From Verrucomicrobia bacterium Tous-C9LFEB (GTDB lineage: Bacteria; Verrucomicrobiota; Verrucomicrobiia; Methylacidiphilales; UBA1321), in the NCBI GenBank assembly GCA_002304345.1, contig NEUU01000001.1:124001-188000 (forward strand): a stretch of DNA of 64,000 bases. Direction: 5' to 3'. Position 1 is the stretch's first letter; each line of letters starts with the position of its first letter. This document shows positions 51,525 through 59,827 of this stretch, one piece after another. The notes under the pieces were generated by a model that was given only the letters and a program-made list of their open reading frames with translations, searched no databases and had not been told where the DNA came from. Both the position numbers and the translations under genes were made by a program.

Positions 51525-52364
51525 ATGAAATCATCTCTCCTCTCCGTCGGGTTATTGGGTTTCGCTCTGCTCGGGTCTGTTACAGGTCTCCGGGCGCAAA
51601 CGATCGATCTGTTGCATGACGCCAGTTCGCCGGTGCTGACGGCCGGGTCCTACACGTACTATGCGCGTGGGGCATGGAGTGGCACGGCCAATGTCGACGC
51701 TACTCCGTTTACGACGGTCTTCTGGCCCGGCTATTCTGCGACAGCGGCCTATAATCACAGTGGTACGTCCACTGGATTGACGAGCAATGAGGGGTATGCC
51801 ACGACGATTCAGGACAATGGTTCGGCGACAGCAATCCCGATTACGGGCAATATTGCTGGCTACTCCGCCAGCCGGGGCAAGTTGACAGACGGGAGTGCAT
51901 CCACATATGTGAGCGGTTGGCAGGGCGTGCTGAGTTCAAGCGGGACGTTCGACATCCTGATCGATCTGGGATCGATCTGCGATATTTCAACGGTACGCAT
52001 TTCCTACACGGACTCCTCCGGGCGGCGCTGGAACTCCACGGTGGGAGCGCAGTCCGTTTATTATGCGACAACCTTGTCGGCGACTCCGGCGGATTCCGAT
52101 TTTACACTATTGGCGACGGGTACGACTACAAACGGCGCATCGGCGGCGACGCTCGATTTCACCGGGGCGTCCACGGTATCGGCCCGCTATATCGATTTGC
52201 GGTTGTCCACGGGCAGTCTGGCTTATGGTGGTACTTCGTATGGTGGAATTCTCAACGAGGTGTATGTTCTGGGGGCGGTGCCGGAACCCACGACCATGGC
52301 GTTTCTAGCTGGCGGCGCAGGAATACTAGTCTTGGGCTTGCGCCGTCGGCGCTTTCAGGGATAA
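51525..52364 (+). CDS. PEP-CTERM sorted exported protein
   Basis: A 279-residue secreted protein with a signal peptide (MKSSLLSVGLLGFALLGSV, cleavage near LRA-Q) and a C-terminal PEP-CTERM signal: AVPEPTTMAFLAGGAGILVL followed by GLRRRRFQG, the processing site for exosortase. The mature part is rich in Ser/Thr/Gly/Tyr and beta-strand-like, with a segment (GKLTDGSASTYVSGWQG, FDILIDLGSICDISTVRISY) resembling discoidin/F5-F8 carbohydrate-binding domains. It is probably a surface-attached sugar-binding protein. The promoter upstream carries a LacI-type operator. No exosortase gene is in the window. Confidence 0.88.
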   Translation: MKSSLLSVGLLGFALLGSVTGLRAQTIDLLHDASSPVLTAGSYTYYARGAWSGTANVDATPFTTVFWPGYSATAAYNHSGTSTGLTSNEGYATTIQDNGSATAIPITGNIAGYSASRGKLTDGSASTYVSGWQGVLSSSGTFDILIDLGSICDISTVRISYTDSSGRRWNSTVGAQSVYYATTLSATPADSDFTLLATGTTTNGASAATLDFTGASTVSARYIDLRLSTGSLAYGGTSYGGILNEVYVLGAVPEPTTMAFLAGGAGILVLGLRRRRFQG

Positions 52365-52467
52365 ACACTCGTTTCCGAACCGCCTTTTCGTCCGATAATA
52401 GAGTAAGCGGCACGGCCCTAAGCTTTACTTTTGCACTGTGGTTCTCTGGTCGGCTAACGATTTCGCA

Positions 52468-53124
52468 ATGAGATTTAGAACGACATCCCGGGATGGATTC
52501 ACGTTGGTGGAAATATTGGTGACGCTGATGCTCATCATCACGCTGACAGCATTGCTGGTGCCTGGGGTGAAAATGGCCATGGAAAAGGCGAGTGCGATGA
52601 AATGCGTTTCAAACCTGCACCAGATCGGCGCTGCCTACATGGCCTACATGGTGGACAATGCGGGGAGTCCACCCGAGCCGATCGACTACTACAAGAGTAG
52701 CCTTGAAAGCCGCACCGCGTGGGAAGGTGGCACTATCAAGGCGGTCGGATTGGGCAAATTGCAGTACAGCGGTATGTTGGCCGACCTTCCGGGGGTGGCG
52801 GTAAAGGGGGAGGCTCGCTCGAAAGTATACCACTGTCCCAAGCGCACTGCCTCCAACGGCTGGGCCTACAGCAGCGACAACTGGATTGACTACTCGTATC
52901 TTTTGACCGGTCGTTATCTGCGGGATGTGTTTACCAAACCGTCGACTGCGATTGCCACGGATGTACAGGGCGGCGTGGGAATGGCGTGCGGCATCGCATA
53001 CCATTACAACAACGCCAATGTTCTCTACGCGGACGGTTCCATCGGGCAGGTTCCCTACAGCGTGTACAGCACGAAATCACGCGGCGCGGAGATGTTCGAT
53101 CGCGATTATGTGCCGAGCTACTGA
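52468..53124 (+). CDS. type II secretion/pilus-like pseudopilin with H-X9-DG motif
   Basis: A 218-residue pseudopilin. The N-terminus is a class III prepilin signal, DGFTLVEILVTLMLIITLTALLVPG, with cleavage expected after Gly and methylation of the next Phe. Near the C-terminus, H-YNNANVLYA-DG fits the H-X9-DG motif of processing-associated pseudopilins common in Verrucomicrobiota, Planctomycetota and Lentisphaerota. I use the ATG at 52468, ten codons after an upstream frame start, as prepilin leaders are short. It stands between surface and carbohydrate-active genes, as many such proteins do in these phyla; it may help export or display the locus enzymes. Confidence 0.85.
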   Translation: MRFRTTSRDGFTLVEILVTLMLIITLTALLVPGVKMAMEKASAMKCVSNLHQIGAAYMAYMVDNAGSPPEPIDYYKSSLESRTAWEGGTIKAVGLGKLQYSGMLADLPGVAVKGEARSKVYHCPKRTASNGWAYSSDNWIDYSYLLTGRYLRDVFTKPSTAIATDVQGGVGMACGIAYHYNNANVLYADGSIGQVPYSVYSTKSRGAEMFDRDYVPSY

Positions 53125-53163
53125 TTTCGCGCGACTTCACCTCTTCTTATCTATTCCAATTCT

Positions 53164-53700
53164 ATGACTTCTTCCTGGCGCTACCTTTCGACCATTGTCT
53201 TGTTGGCATTTCTCGGCACTCACTTTGCCTTGGCAGAGGAGTTCATCGTTCGCGACGACTTCAGAGGCCGCTCCAACTGGTCGACCGAGTCCGGAAAAAG
53301 CTCTGTGACAAAATCGGAAGACGGGCATCTCCTGCTCAGCTCCATTAAAGATGCGGATGGCGGCCCCTTGCCCGCAGTGACGGCGTTAACGGTTGCATTG
53401 GAAAAGAACACGGATTATGCCGTCAAAATCCGCTTCCGATTCGAGAAGAACTTTCAAGATGCCTGGCCATGGTCCTCACTGGAGGTCTGGAGTGCGGAGT
53501 CAAAGTGGGACGACACTCCGGACAAGCGACTGGCGACGTTGAAGATCACGCCGAAAAAGGATTTCGACAATGGCCAATGGCAAGCGCTTGAACTGCCATT
53601 CAACTCCGAGGGTAATACCTCCGTGATCATCCGGCTGCGGAATAATCCAAAGATGATGGATCAAACCCACTGGGACGATTTTTCAGTGGAAAAGAAATAA
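53164..53700 (+). CDS. exported protein, possibly carbohydrate-binding
   Basis: A 178-residue protein with a signal peptide (cleavage near ALA-EE). The mature part is beta-rich and resembles a jelly-roll sugar-binding or laminin-G-like domain (EFIVRDDFRGRSNWSTESG, TDYAVKIRFRFEKNFQD, ALELPFNSEGNTSVIIRLRN), ending in WDDFSVEKK, a form often seen at the end of CBM-like domains. I cannot name the family. It is 33 bases upstream of the glycosidase gene, whose N-terminal domain looks similar in plan. Confidence 0.7.
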   Translation: MTSSWRYLSTIVLLAFLGTHFALAEEFIVRDDFRGRSNWSTESGKSSVTKSEDGHLLLSSIKDADGGPLPAVTALTVALEKNTDYAVKIRFRFEKNFQDAWPWSSLEVWSAESKWDDTPDKRLATLKITPKKDFDNGQWQALELPFNSEGNTSVIIRLRNNPKMMDQTHWDDFSVEKK

Positions 53701-53733
53701 CAGGTTCATTGTCTACTTTTCCCGAGCCTTTCT

Positions 53734-56409
53734 ATGAATCACCTTCGTCTCATCCTCTTTTTGATCGCAACCCTCCTTTCCGCGTCCGCGGTATCCCTGC
53801 AGGCCGAATCCACAGGTGATTTCAAAAACGGAAATTTTGAAAATGGCCTGACTGGTTGGTCGTGGGAATCCGGCCCCGGGAAAGCGCAGGGTGGCGTCGT
53901 CGCTCAGGCGGGTTTGGATGCCGTGACGGTATTTCAGATCGTGCAGGCCGGGGAGGGTGAGGCACGGCTTTCGCAAACCGTATCCGGGCTGATTCCCGGG
54001 GCGGGTTATTGTCTCACCGCATGGGTAAAGGGGCGTGACTGCTCTCAATCCTGGGCACAGGGCGGAGTCCAGCGCGTGAGTCTGCCATCGGGCACGTTCG
54101 ATTGGACCAAGGTAGAAGTCATGTTCTGGCCTGACGCATCGCGGCAGACTCCGGTCGTTTTTGGAGTGGATGGAAAAACCGCGGAACTCTGGATCAGTAA
54201 AGTCAGTGTGAGTGCGGCCACTGTGGTGCCGTCAGGTAAGAATGCGGTGACACTGGATACGGCCCGAACCCGGCTGGCGTCGCTGGAAAAGCAGGCGGAA
54301 ACATTCTCGACTACGGATGATTTGACCCGGGCAGGTCTGGCTGTGGCGCGACGCTATCTCCTGCGAGTGGAAACGGGAGGCCCCAATGGATCGCAAGGTC
54401 TGCGCAATGCAAAGCCTGGCGATCGAGAAGTGATGCATTGGACTCAACTCCAGTTGCAGGAAACCGCGTGGGTGCTGGACCAATTGGAAAACCGGTTAAC
54501 GGCATTGGCTTCTGGCCGGATTAAACCCTATCGAAAGCCGAGTCTTGCCGGTGGTCGTATCAGCTACGACCGCGGCGGATTTTGGTTCGCAACGTCCGGT
54601 GGTGAACGACAGCCGGTGGTGCTGGGTGGTTATGGATTTTTCAATCAAGTGCTGCTCGATATGGATTTTCTGAAAGAAACCGGCATGACCTTCATTCAGC
54701 AGGAAAAGGGACCAAATAATCTCACTCGCGAGGGAACGCTTTCTCCCACGGCCCTCAATATTACACAGGTGATTGGCAAGGCCGAACAAGCGGGCATTTT
54801 CACGGATGTATTGCTGTCGCCTCACTATTTCCCTTCGTGGGTGGTCAAGGTTCATCCCGAGGTGCTGCTCGACCCGAAAATGGGCGGGTTCATCAAGTTC
54901 AATATAGATCACCCGTCCGCACGCTCAGCGCTGGAGCAATGGATTCGCACATTCGTGCCGGAAATCAGCAAGCAACCGGGAGTCTGGAGTATCTGTCTGT
55001 CGAACGAAGCCTCTTACACGAATAGTGGTCGCGATCCCTACAGTTTTCCAAAGTGGATCGCCTATTTGCAGAAAAAGCACGGAACCATTGCGATGCTAAA
55101 TGCTCGTTATGGCACGAACTATCGTGAGTTGAGCGAGGTGCCGGTGCCGGAAACGATTTATCCGTCGCGGACTGAACTCATCGCGCCTTACTATGACTGG
55201 GTTCGCTTTAATCAGGAGAATTTTGCGGAGTGGCATCGCTGGATGAATGGGTTCGTCAAGGAACTGGCTCCGAACCTCGCGACACACGCGAAATTGGTTC
55301 CCGATGTATTTGATACCCGTCCGCAGGGCCAGCGTACTCACGGCGGGCGCGTTTTCCATGGCGTCGACCCGGAATTGATTACGGAGTTTACCGATCTGGC
55401 TGGCTGCGATAGCTGGAGCTTCATTACGCCCGAATCAAACGAATCGTACACGTGGCTTCGCACGCAGCTTTGGTACGACCTGCTCAACTCCTTCCAACAA
55501 CGACCGGTGATCGACTCGGAATTGCATTTCATCCATGACCGTCACCCGGCGGAGAGCATTCCTCCGGGACATTTCTATACGGTGCTTTGGCAGGGGGCGT
55601 TGCACCATCGCACTGCCTTTGTGAACTGGATTTGGTCGGAACCAGTCGGCGCTAGTTCGCAGGGCTGCATTACGTTGCGTCCTGCCAACGTCTATGCCTC
55701 GGCTCGTGCCATGATTGACCTGAATCGATTGGCTCCGGAAGTCCGCGCGATCAATGAAGCGCCCGCTGATGTGGCGCTGCTTTATTCGATGACCTCGCTC
55801 ATCTGGGAGGAGGATTATCCCGCCGTAATCAAAAATATCTATGGACTGCTCACTCAGCTCGGCTGCAAGGTTACATTTGTCAGCGAAAGGCAATTGGCCG
55901 CCGGTAAAATCCCCAGTGCGAAATTGGTGATTCTACCGCACGCCACGCATGTCGTTGAAGGGACTGCGTCCATCCTTGATCGCTTGCAACGCGAAGGCAC
56001 GATCGATCTCCTGCCTGTTGGTAGCGGGAATCTGGCCTTTGATGAATATGGAAAACCGGCAAGCGTTGTCCCAAAACTTCCCGATTCATTGCGTTTGGGT
56101 GGCGTCGATGCGCGAACCGATCTTGAAGTGCTGGCGGTGGCGCTTGGAAATCGTCTGACGGCGCCAGCGCTGATTGACTCGCGGACTGGCAAGCGTGCTT
56201 TGGGAGCGGACTATCGCGTGATTAATTACAAAGGTCGGCAACTTGTCTCGATTATCAATCTGCTGCATCGACCCATGATTCTTAAGGTTGCGACGGAAGG
56301 CGTCGCAACGGATCTCATTGGAGGTGGTGTCGTGAAATTGGACCAGATAACGGCCGCTGCCCGAGAACCAATATTGCTCCGTATCGACAAGGGAGAAAAA
56401 TCCAAATGA
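53734..56409 (+). CDS. secreted beta-galactosidase-like glycoside hydrolase (GH42/clan A)
   Basis: An 891-residue exported hydrolase. After the signal peptide (cleavage near LQA-E) comes a carbohydrate-binding-like domain (about 28-160; NGNFENGLTGWSWES), a linker helix, and a TIM barrel (about 270-640) with SICLSNEASY (acid/base Glu425) and VIDSELHFIH (probable nucleophile Glu596). A Rossmann-like domain (about 665-790; DVALLYSMTSLIWEEDYP) resembles the GH42 trimerisation domain. It would release terminal galactose or a related sugar from plant or algal polysaccharide. Exact GH42 specificity is not proven, but the clan is clear. Confidence 0.85.
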   Translation: MNHLRLILFLIATLLSASAVSLQAESTGDFKNGNFENGLTGWSWESGPGKAQGGVVAQAGLDAVTVFQIVQAGEGEARLSQTVSGLIPGAGYCLTAWVKGRDCSQSWAQGGVQRVSLPSGTFDWTKVEVMFWPDASRQTPVVFGVDGKTAELWISKVSVSAATVVPSGKNAVTLDTARTRLASLEKQAETFSTTDDLTRAGLAVARRYLLRVETGGPNGSQGLRNAKPGDREVMHWTQLQLQETAWVLDQLENRLTALASGRIKPYRKPSLAGGRISYDRGGFWFATSGGERQPVVLGGYGFFNQVLLDMDFLKETGMTFIQQEKGPNNLTREGTLSPTALNITQVIGKAEQAGIFTDVLLSPHYFPSWVVKVHPEVLLDPKMGGFIKFNIDHPSARSALEQWIRTFVPEISKQPGVWSICLSNEASYTNSGRDPYSFPKWIAYLQKKHGTIAMLNARYGTNYRELSEVPVPETIYPSRTELIAPYYDWVRFNQENFAEWHRWMNGFVKELAPNLATHAKLVPDVFDTRPQGQRTHGGRVFHGVDPELITEFTDLAGCDSWSFITPESNESYTWLRTQLWYDLLNSFQQRPVIDSELHFIHDRHPAESIPPGHFYTVLWQGALHHRTAFVNWIWSEPVGASSQGCITLRPANVYASARAMIDLNRLAPEVRAINEAPADVALLYSMTSLIWEEDYPAVIKNIYGLLTQLGCKVTFVSERQLAAGKIPSAKLVILPHATHVVEGTASILDRLQREGTIDLLPVGSGNLAFDEYGKPASVVPKLPDSLRLGGVDARTDLEVLAVALGNRLTAPALIDSRTGKRALGADYRVINYKGRQLVSIINLLHRPMILKVATEGVATDLIGGGVVKLDQITAAAREPILLRIDKGEKSK

Positions 56410-56470
56410 CCAGCGCATCGTGCTCTCTAAAATGGCGATTCGGCTTTGAGTCGAACGCTTCCATTCCATC

Positions 56471-57613
56471 ATGACTATCGAACGTTCTACTTATTGCGAT
56501 CCGTTGACCGGAATCGAGATTACCCAGTTGACCAACTACAAGGGGCACAGCCACCACTTTTATTTCACTAACCCAGGTTGGTATGACGAGGGGCGGCGAT
56601 TGCTATTCGCCTCGGACCGGGCAGATCGAACCAATCTCTTCGGGATCGAACTGGCTACTGGGGAAATTACCCAGATCACGGATATCGATCCGCAACCGCC
56701 AGGATTTCAGTTTATTGATGCGTGTAAGAATCCACTTCGCGAAGAGGCCTACTTCTGGAGGGGGACTGAACTTACTGCGGTCGATCTCGGCAATGGACAG
56801 TTGCGGACGATATGGCAACTGCCTCCGCGCTGGCAACCGCTGATGCTGAATGCAACAGCCAACGGACGTCATCTTTGTTTCTCCTCCTATCAAAAACCGG
56901 AACAAGAATTCGAGACGGATCTGCTTCGAGGATATGTCGGTTTTCGCGACCTCTTTGAAGCCCGGCCCTTGAGCCGCATTTTTCGAGTATCGATCGATAC
57001 GGGCGAGGTGGAGACAGTCTATGAGGAGCGTGTCTGGATTGGGCACGTCAACACTTCGCCCGTCAATCCCAGTCAACTGACCTACTGTCATGAAGGTCCT
57101 TGGGAAAAGGTGGGGCATCGGATCTGGGGGCTGGATTTGGCGACCGGACGCACGTGGAAGATTGCTCCTCCCCAATGTGATTACTACATTGGTCACGAGT
57201 TCTGGCATCGCGATGGCAAACGCATCGGATTTCACGGATTTCGACCGGGGAAGGGTTATGTGATCGGCGCTGCCGATTTCGACGGACCCGGTAGCTGGCT
57301 CGAAACGCAGTCGTTGGAAACCGGGCATGTCTTTTCGTTTGATGATGATCTTGTCGTGGGTGATGGCTACGAGCAGGGAGTGATCAAACTCTGGAAGCGA
57401 GACGGGGAGAAAATGATGTCTCCCGTGCCGCTTTGCCGACACGATTCCACCGCCAAGATACAACAGCTGCACGTTCATCCCCGGTTCACGCCTGACGGCA
57501 AGGCGGTGCTCTTTACTTCAGACCGCCGGACTGGATACGGAAATATTTATCTGGCGCCGCTGCCAGACAGCGCTGCATTACCGTCTCTAAATGTGTCCAG
57601 AGCTTTGATTTAG
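56471..57613 (+). CDS. oligogalacturonate-lyase-like protein (PL22)
   Basis: A 380-residue seven-bladed propeller of the oligogalacturonide lyase family, which cleaves unsaturated digalacturonate in the cytoplasm. Signatures: GHSHHFYFTNPGWYDEGRRL, LTYCHEGPWEKVGHRIW, GHEFWHRDGKRIGFHG and QQLHVHPRFTPDG. By comparison with characterised PL22 enzymes, Gln331, His334 and His336 (QxxHxH) together with His286 are the probable metal ligands and His242 the probable base; this mapping is by eye. No signal peptide. Sixty-one bases after the glycosidase, it ends the plus-strand gene run of the locus and points to pectin-derived substrates. Confidence 0.87.
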   Translation: MTIERSTYCDPLTGIEITQLTNYKGHSHHFYFTNPGWYDEGRRLLFASDRADRTNLFGIELATGEITQITDIDPQPPGFQFIDACKNPLREEAYFWRGTELTAVDLGNGQLRTIWQLPPRWQPLMLNATANGRHLCFSSYQKPEQEFETDLLRGYVGFRDLFEARPLSRIFRVSIDTGEVETVYEERVWIGHVNTSPVNPSQLTYCHEGPWEKVGHRIWGLDLATGRTWKIAPPQCDYYIGHEFWHRDGKRIGFHGFRPGKGYVIGAADFDGPGSWLETQSLETGHVFSFDDDLVVGDGYEQGVIKLWKRDGEKMMSPVPLCRHDSTAKIQQLHVHPRFTPDGKAVLFTSDRRTGYGNIYLAPLPDSAALPSLNVSRALI

Positions 57614-57814
57614 CGAGGCAAGACTATATATACCCAGCATCCGTATTCATGATCTGGAAAGATAGCAAAGCGGGAGCATTCTCTTGGAGCGTCTTGCGAT
57701 TGCTATCAAAGTAATTATGATGCAGCTGCGCTCTCGTGTATGGAAAGTCACGAGAGCCAGAAGCCGAGGTGCCGTGGGCGTCAAGGCGGTACCCGTTTCT
57801 CACGCGATTACGGA

Positions 57815-59818
57815 CTAACAGGCTCTAATAAGTCGTGCGTCCGGGGAGATGGGACGATGTTTGTGATATTGAAGGCATTTTTCCTGCCACCAGGCGCGGT
57901 AATCTTCAATCGTCTGGACTTCGATTTCGTCGTGCTTCACCTGGGCTCCGACTTCGAGGTAAACATTGAGATTGGCGAGGTCGGGTTTCGGCAGTCGCCC
58001 TTTTTTGAAATCGTGCCACATCCCATGATAGAGTTTCTCCAGAGAGCTGACTAAGAGGGGCATATTGAACAGAGTGCAGGTGTCCCGTTTAGCCTTGAGT
58101 TTTTCGCGATAGGGTGTGAGTAAGCTACGGTCTTGGCCAAGTTCGACAGCGCGTTCGATATATTGCTGAACAGAGGTGCAGACAAGTTCAGGCAGCCCCG
58201 CCGCCCGCACCAAACTGCCACAAACGCGCGAAGCAAAGGAGCGTCCGCTCAAGGTGAGGACAGGAACTCCCATCCAGAGCGAGTCGGAGCCGGTGGTGTG
58301 CGCTCCATACGGGGTGCTGTCGAGAAAGAGATCGGCGAGTTGATAGCGGGCGAGATGATCGGCGTTCGGCAGTTTATCTGCAAAGAGGATGCGGCTCGGA
58401 TCGATATTACGATCGGAAGCGTATTTTTTCAGGCGCTCATTGGTTGCGTCGGTTCCACCCAGCAACCAGAGGACACTGTCTGGCACCAAACTCAAAATCA
58501 TCAGCCACCGTTCATAGGTGAAACGGGAGATCTTATGTGCGCCGTTGAAGCAACAGTACACCATGGCGTTTTCGGGGAGCCCGACATCCTTGCGCGTGAC
58601 CTTGCGGTCGGAGACGATGCGCTTGCGGTTGGTGGATTGGTAGCAAGGGAGTCTCAGTACCTTCTCGGAGTAATAGATCTCGTGGTCAGGTGGAATGATC
58701 CACTCGTCGGCAATGAGGTAGTGATGATAGGGGCTCCCCATGGTTCCAGGGTAGCCGAGCCAATTCACAATGACCGGCGCGGGTCGCAGCGCAAAGAGCT
58801 TGGTCCGTCCTTCGCGCGTGTAACCATTCAGGTCGACGAGAATCTGGATGCCGTCCTCGACGATGCGACGCGCGGCCGTGATGTCGTCGAGCCCGGTGAT
58901 TTCCAACCAATGATCACTCGTGGCCTTGAAGTTTTCATGAATAGGATCTTTCGCTGCGGGTCCGCAATAGTAGGCGTAGACTTCGACTTGTTCGCGATTG
59001 TGCAGTCCGAGGACTTCCGCCAGTAGGTGGCCGAGGGCGTGCTCCCTGAAATCAGAGCAGACGTAGCCGATCCGCAGCTTGCCTGTATGGCTTGTCGCTT
59101 TGGGCCACGAGTCGATGACAAATGGAGGGACTCCCACGTCACTCTTGTTGTAGTTCCATGCAATGGCCAGTTGCAGCATGGGATCGTCGGTATAGGCGGC
59201 CGCAGAGAGCGGGGAGATGCCCGTCATTAATGCTTCCTGACTGACGCGTTCCCATGGCGTGACAATGGGCCACTCGCACTGGCGCTGGCGCAAGGCGAGG
59301 AAATGCTGGGCTACTTCGCGCTGGCGGTTATCCAGTTCGAGACTTTGGCGCAGCATGCTTTCAGCCAGTTCATCCTGACCTGCCGCCTCCAAGGCGCGGG
59401 CGCTTTGATTCAGTGCCATGGTCTTGTGCGTGAGTGCGGGCCCGTTGAGCGCCTCCAATTTCGACAGCACGACGGACCATTGTGCCAAGGCCGATCCCAC
59501 GGTCCCAATGCGTTCATGGATACGACCGAGATTGATGTGGGCTTGCAGGAACTCGGGGTTGAGCGCGATGGCTCGTTCGAGAGATTCCCTCGCGGCATTG
59601 AGATTGCCTGCATCCGATTGGACTACGGAGTAATTGAAGAGCACTGCGTAGATCAAGGGATGATCCTGATTGTGCTGAATCCAAGTGGAATAGAGATTGC
59701 CCACGGCATCAAGCTGTCCGTTTTGCTTGAGGGTCTCGGTGGTGTGGATGAGATCGGACACGCTCAGGCTGCGAGTCATGGATTGGATGAGTGCTGTGGA
59801 TAGGATATTCGTAGACAT
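57815..59818 (-). CDS. SPINDLY/OGT-type glycosyltransferase (GT41) with N-terminal TPR
   Basis: A 667-residue O-GlcNAc-transferase-like enzyme. Residues 20-170 hold two or three TPR units (NYSVVQSDAGNLNAARESLERAIALNP, AHINLGRIHERIG), which in this family bind the acceptor protein. The GT41 catalytic part (about 250-640) shows GKLRIGYVCSDFREHALGHL, ILVDLNGYTREGRTKLFALR, PVIVNWLGYPGTMGSPYHHYLIAD, FNGAHKISRFTYERWLMIL (with the Lys that contacts UDP) and LDSTPYGAHTTGSDSLWMGVP. It transfers GlcNAc or another sugar to Ser/Thr. It begins nine bases after the stop of the giant Ser/Thr-rich repeat protein, which is the likely acceptor. No signal peptide; cytoplasmic. Confidence 0.9.
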   Translation of the reverse strand: MSTNILSTALIQSMTRSLSVSDLIHTTETLKQNGQLDAVGNLYSTWIQHNQDHPLIYAVLFNYSVVQSDAGNLNAARESLERAIALNPEFLQAHINLGRIHERIGTVGSALAQWSVVLSKLEALNGPALTHKTMALNQSARALEAAGQDELAESMLRQSLELDNRQREVAQHFLALRQRQCEWPIVTPWERVSQEALMTGISPLSAAAYTDDPMLQLAIAWNYNKSDVGVPPFVIDSWPKATSHTGKLRIGYVCSDFREHALGHLLAEVLGLHNREQVEVYAYYCGPAAKDPIHENFKATSDHWLEITGLDDITAARRIVEDGIQILVDLNGYTREGRTKLFALRPAPVIVNWLGYPGTMGSPYHHYLIADEWIIPPDHEIYYSEKVLRLPCYQSTNRKRIVSDRKVTRKDVGLPENAMVYCCFNGAHKISRFTYERWLMILSLVPDSVLWLLGGTDATNERLKKYASDRNIDPSRILFADKLPNADHLARYQLADLFLDSTPYGAHTTGSDSLWMGVPVLTLSGRSFASRVCGSLVRAAGLPELVCTSVQQYIERAVELGQDRSLLTPYREKLKAKRDTCTLFNMPLLVSSLEKLYHGMWHDFKKGRLPKPDLANLNVYLEVGAQVKHDEIEVQTIEDYRAWWQEKCLQYHKHRPISPDARLIRAC
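57817..57825 (-). mobile_element. short MITE-end-like sequence at the OGT stop codon
   Basis: On the minus strand GAGCCTGTT, preceded by TTA, matches the first nine bases of the 29314-29476 MITE. It encodes the last residues (Arg-Ala-Cys) of the GT41 protein and runs into its TAG stop. The match is short and could be chance. Confidence 0.4.
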
Positions 59819-59827
59819 GGTTTTTCT

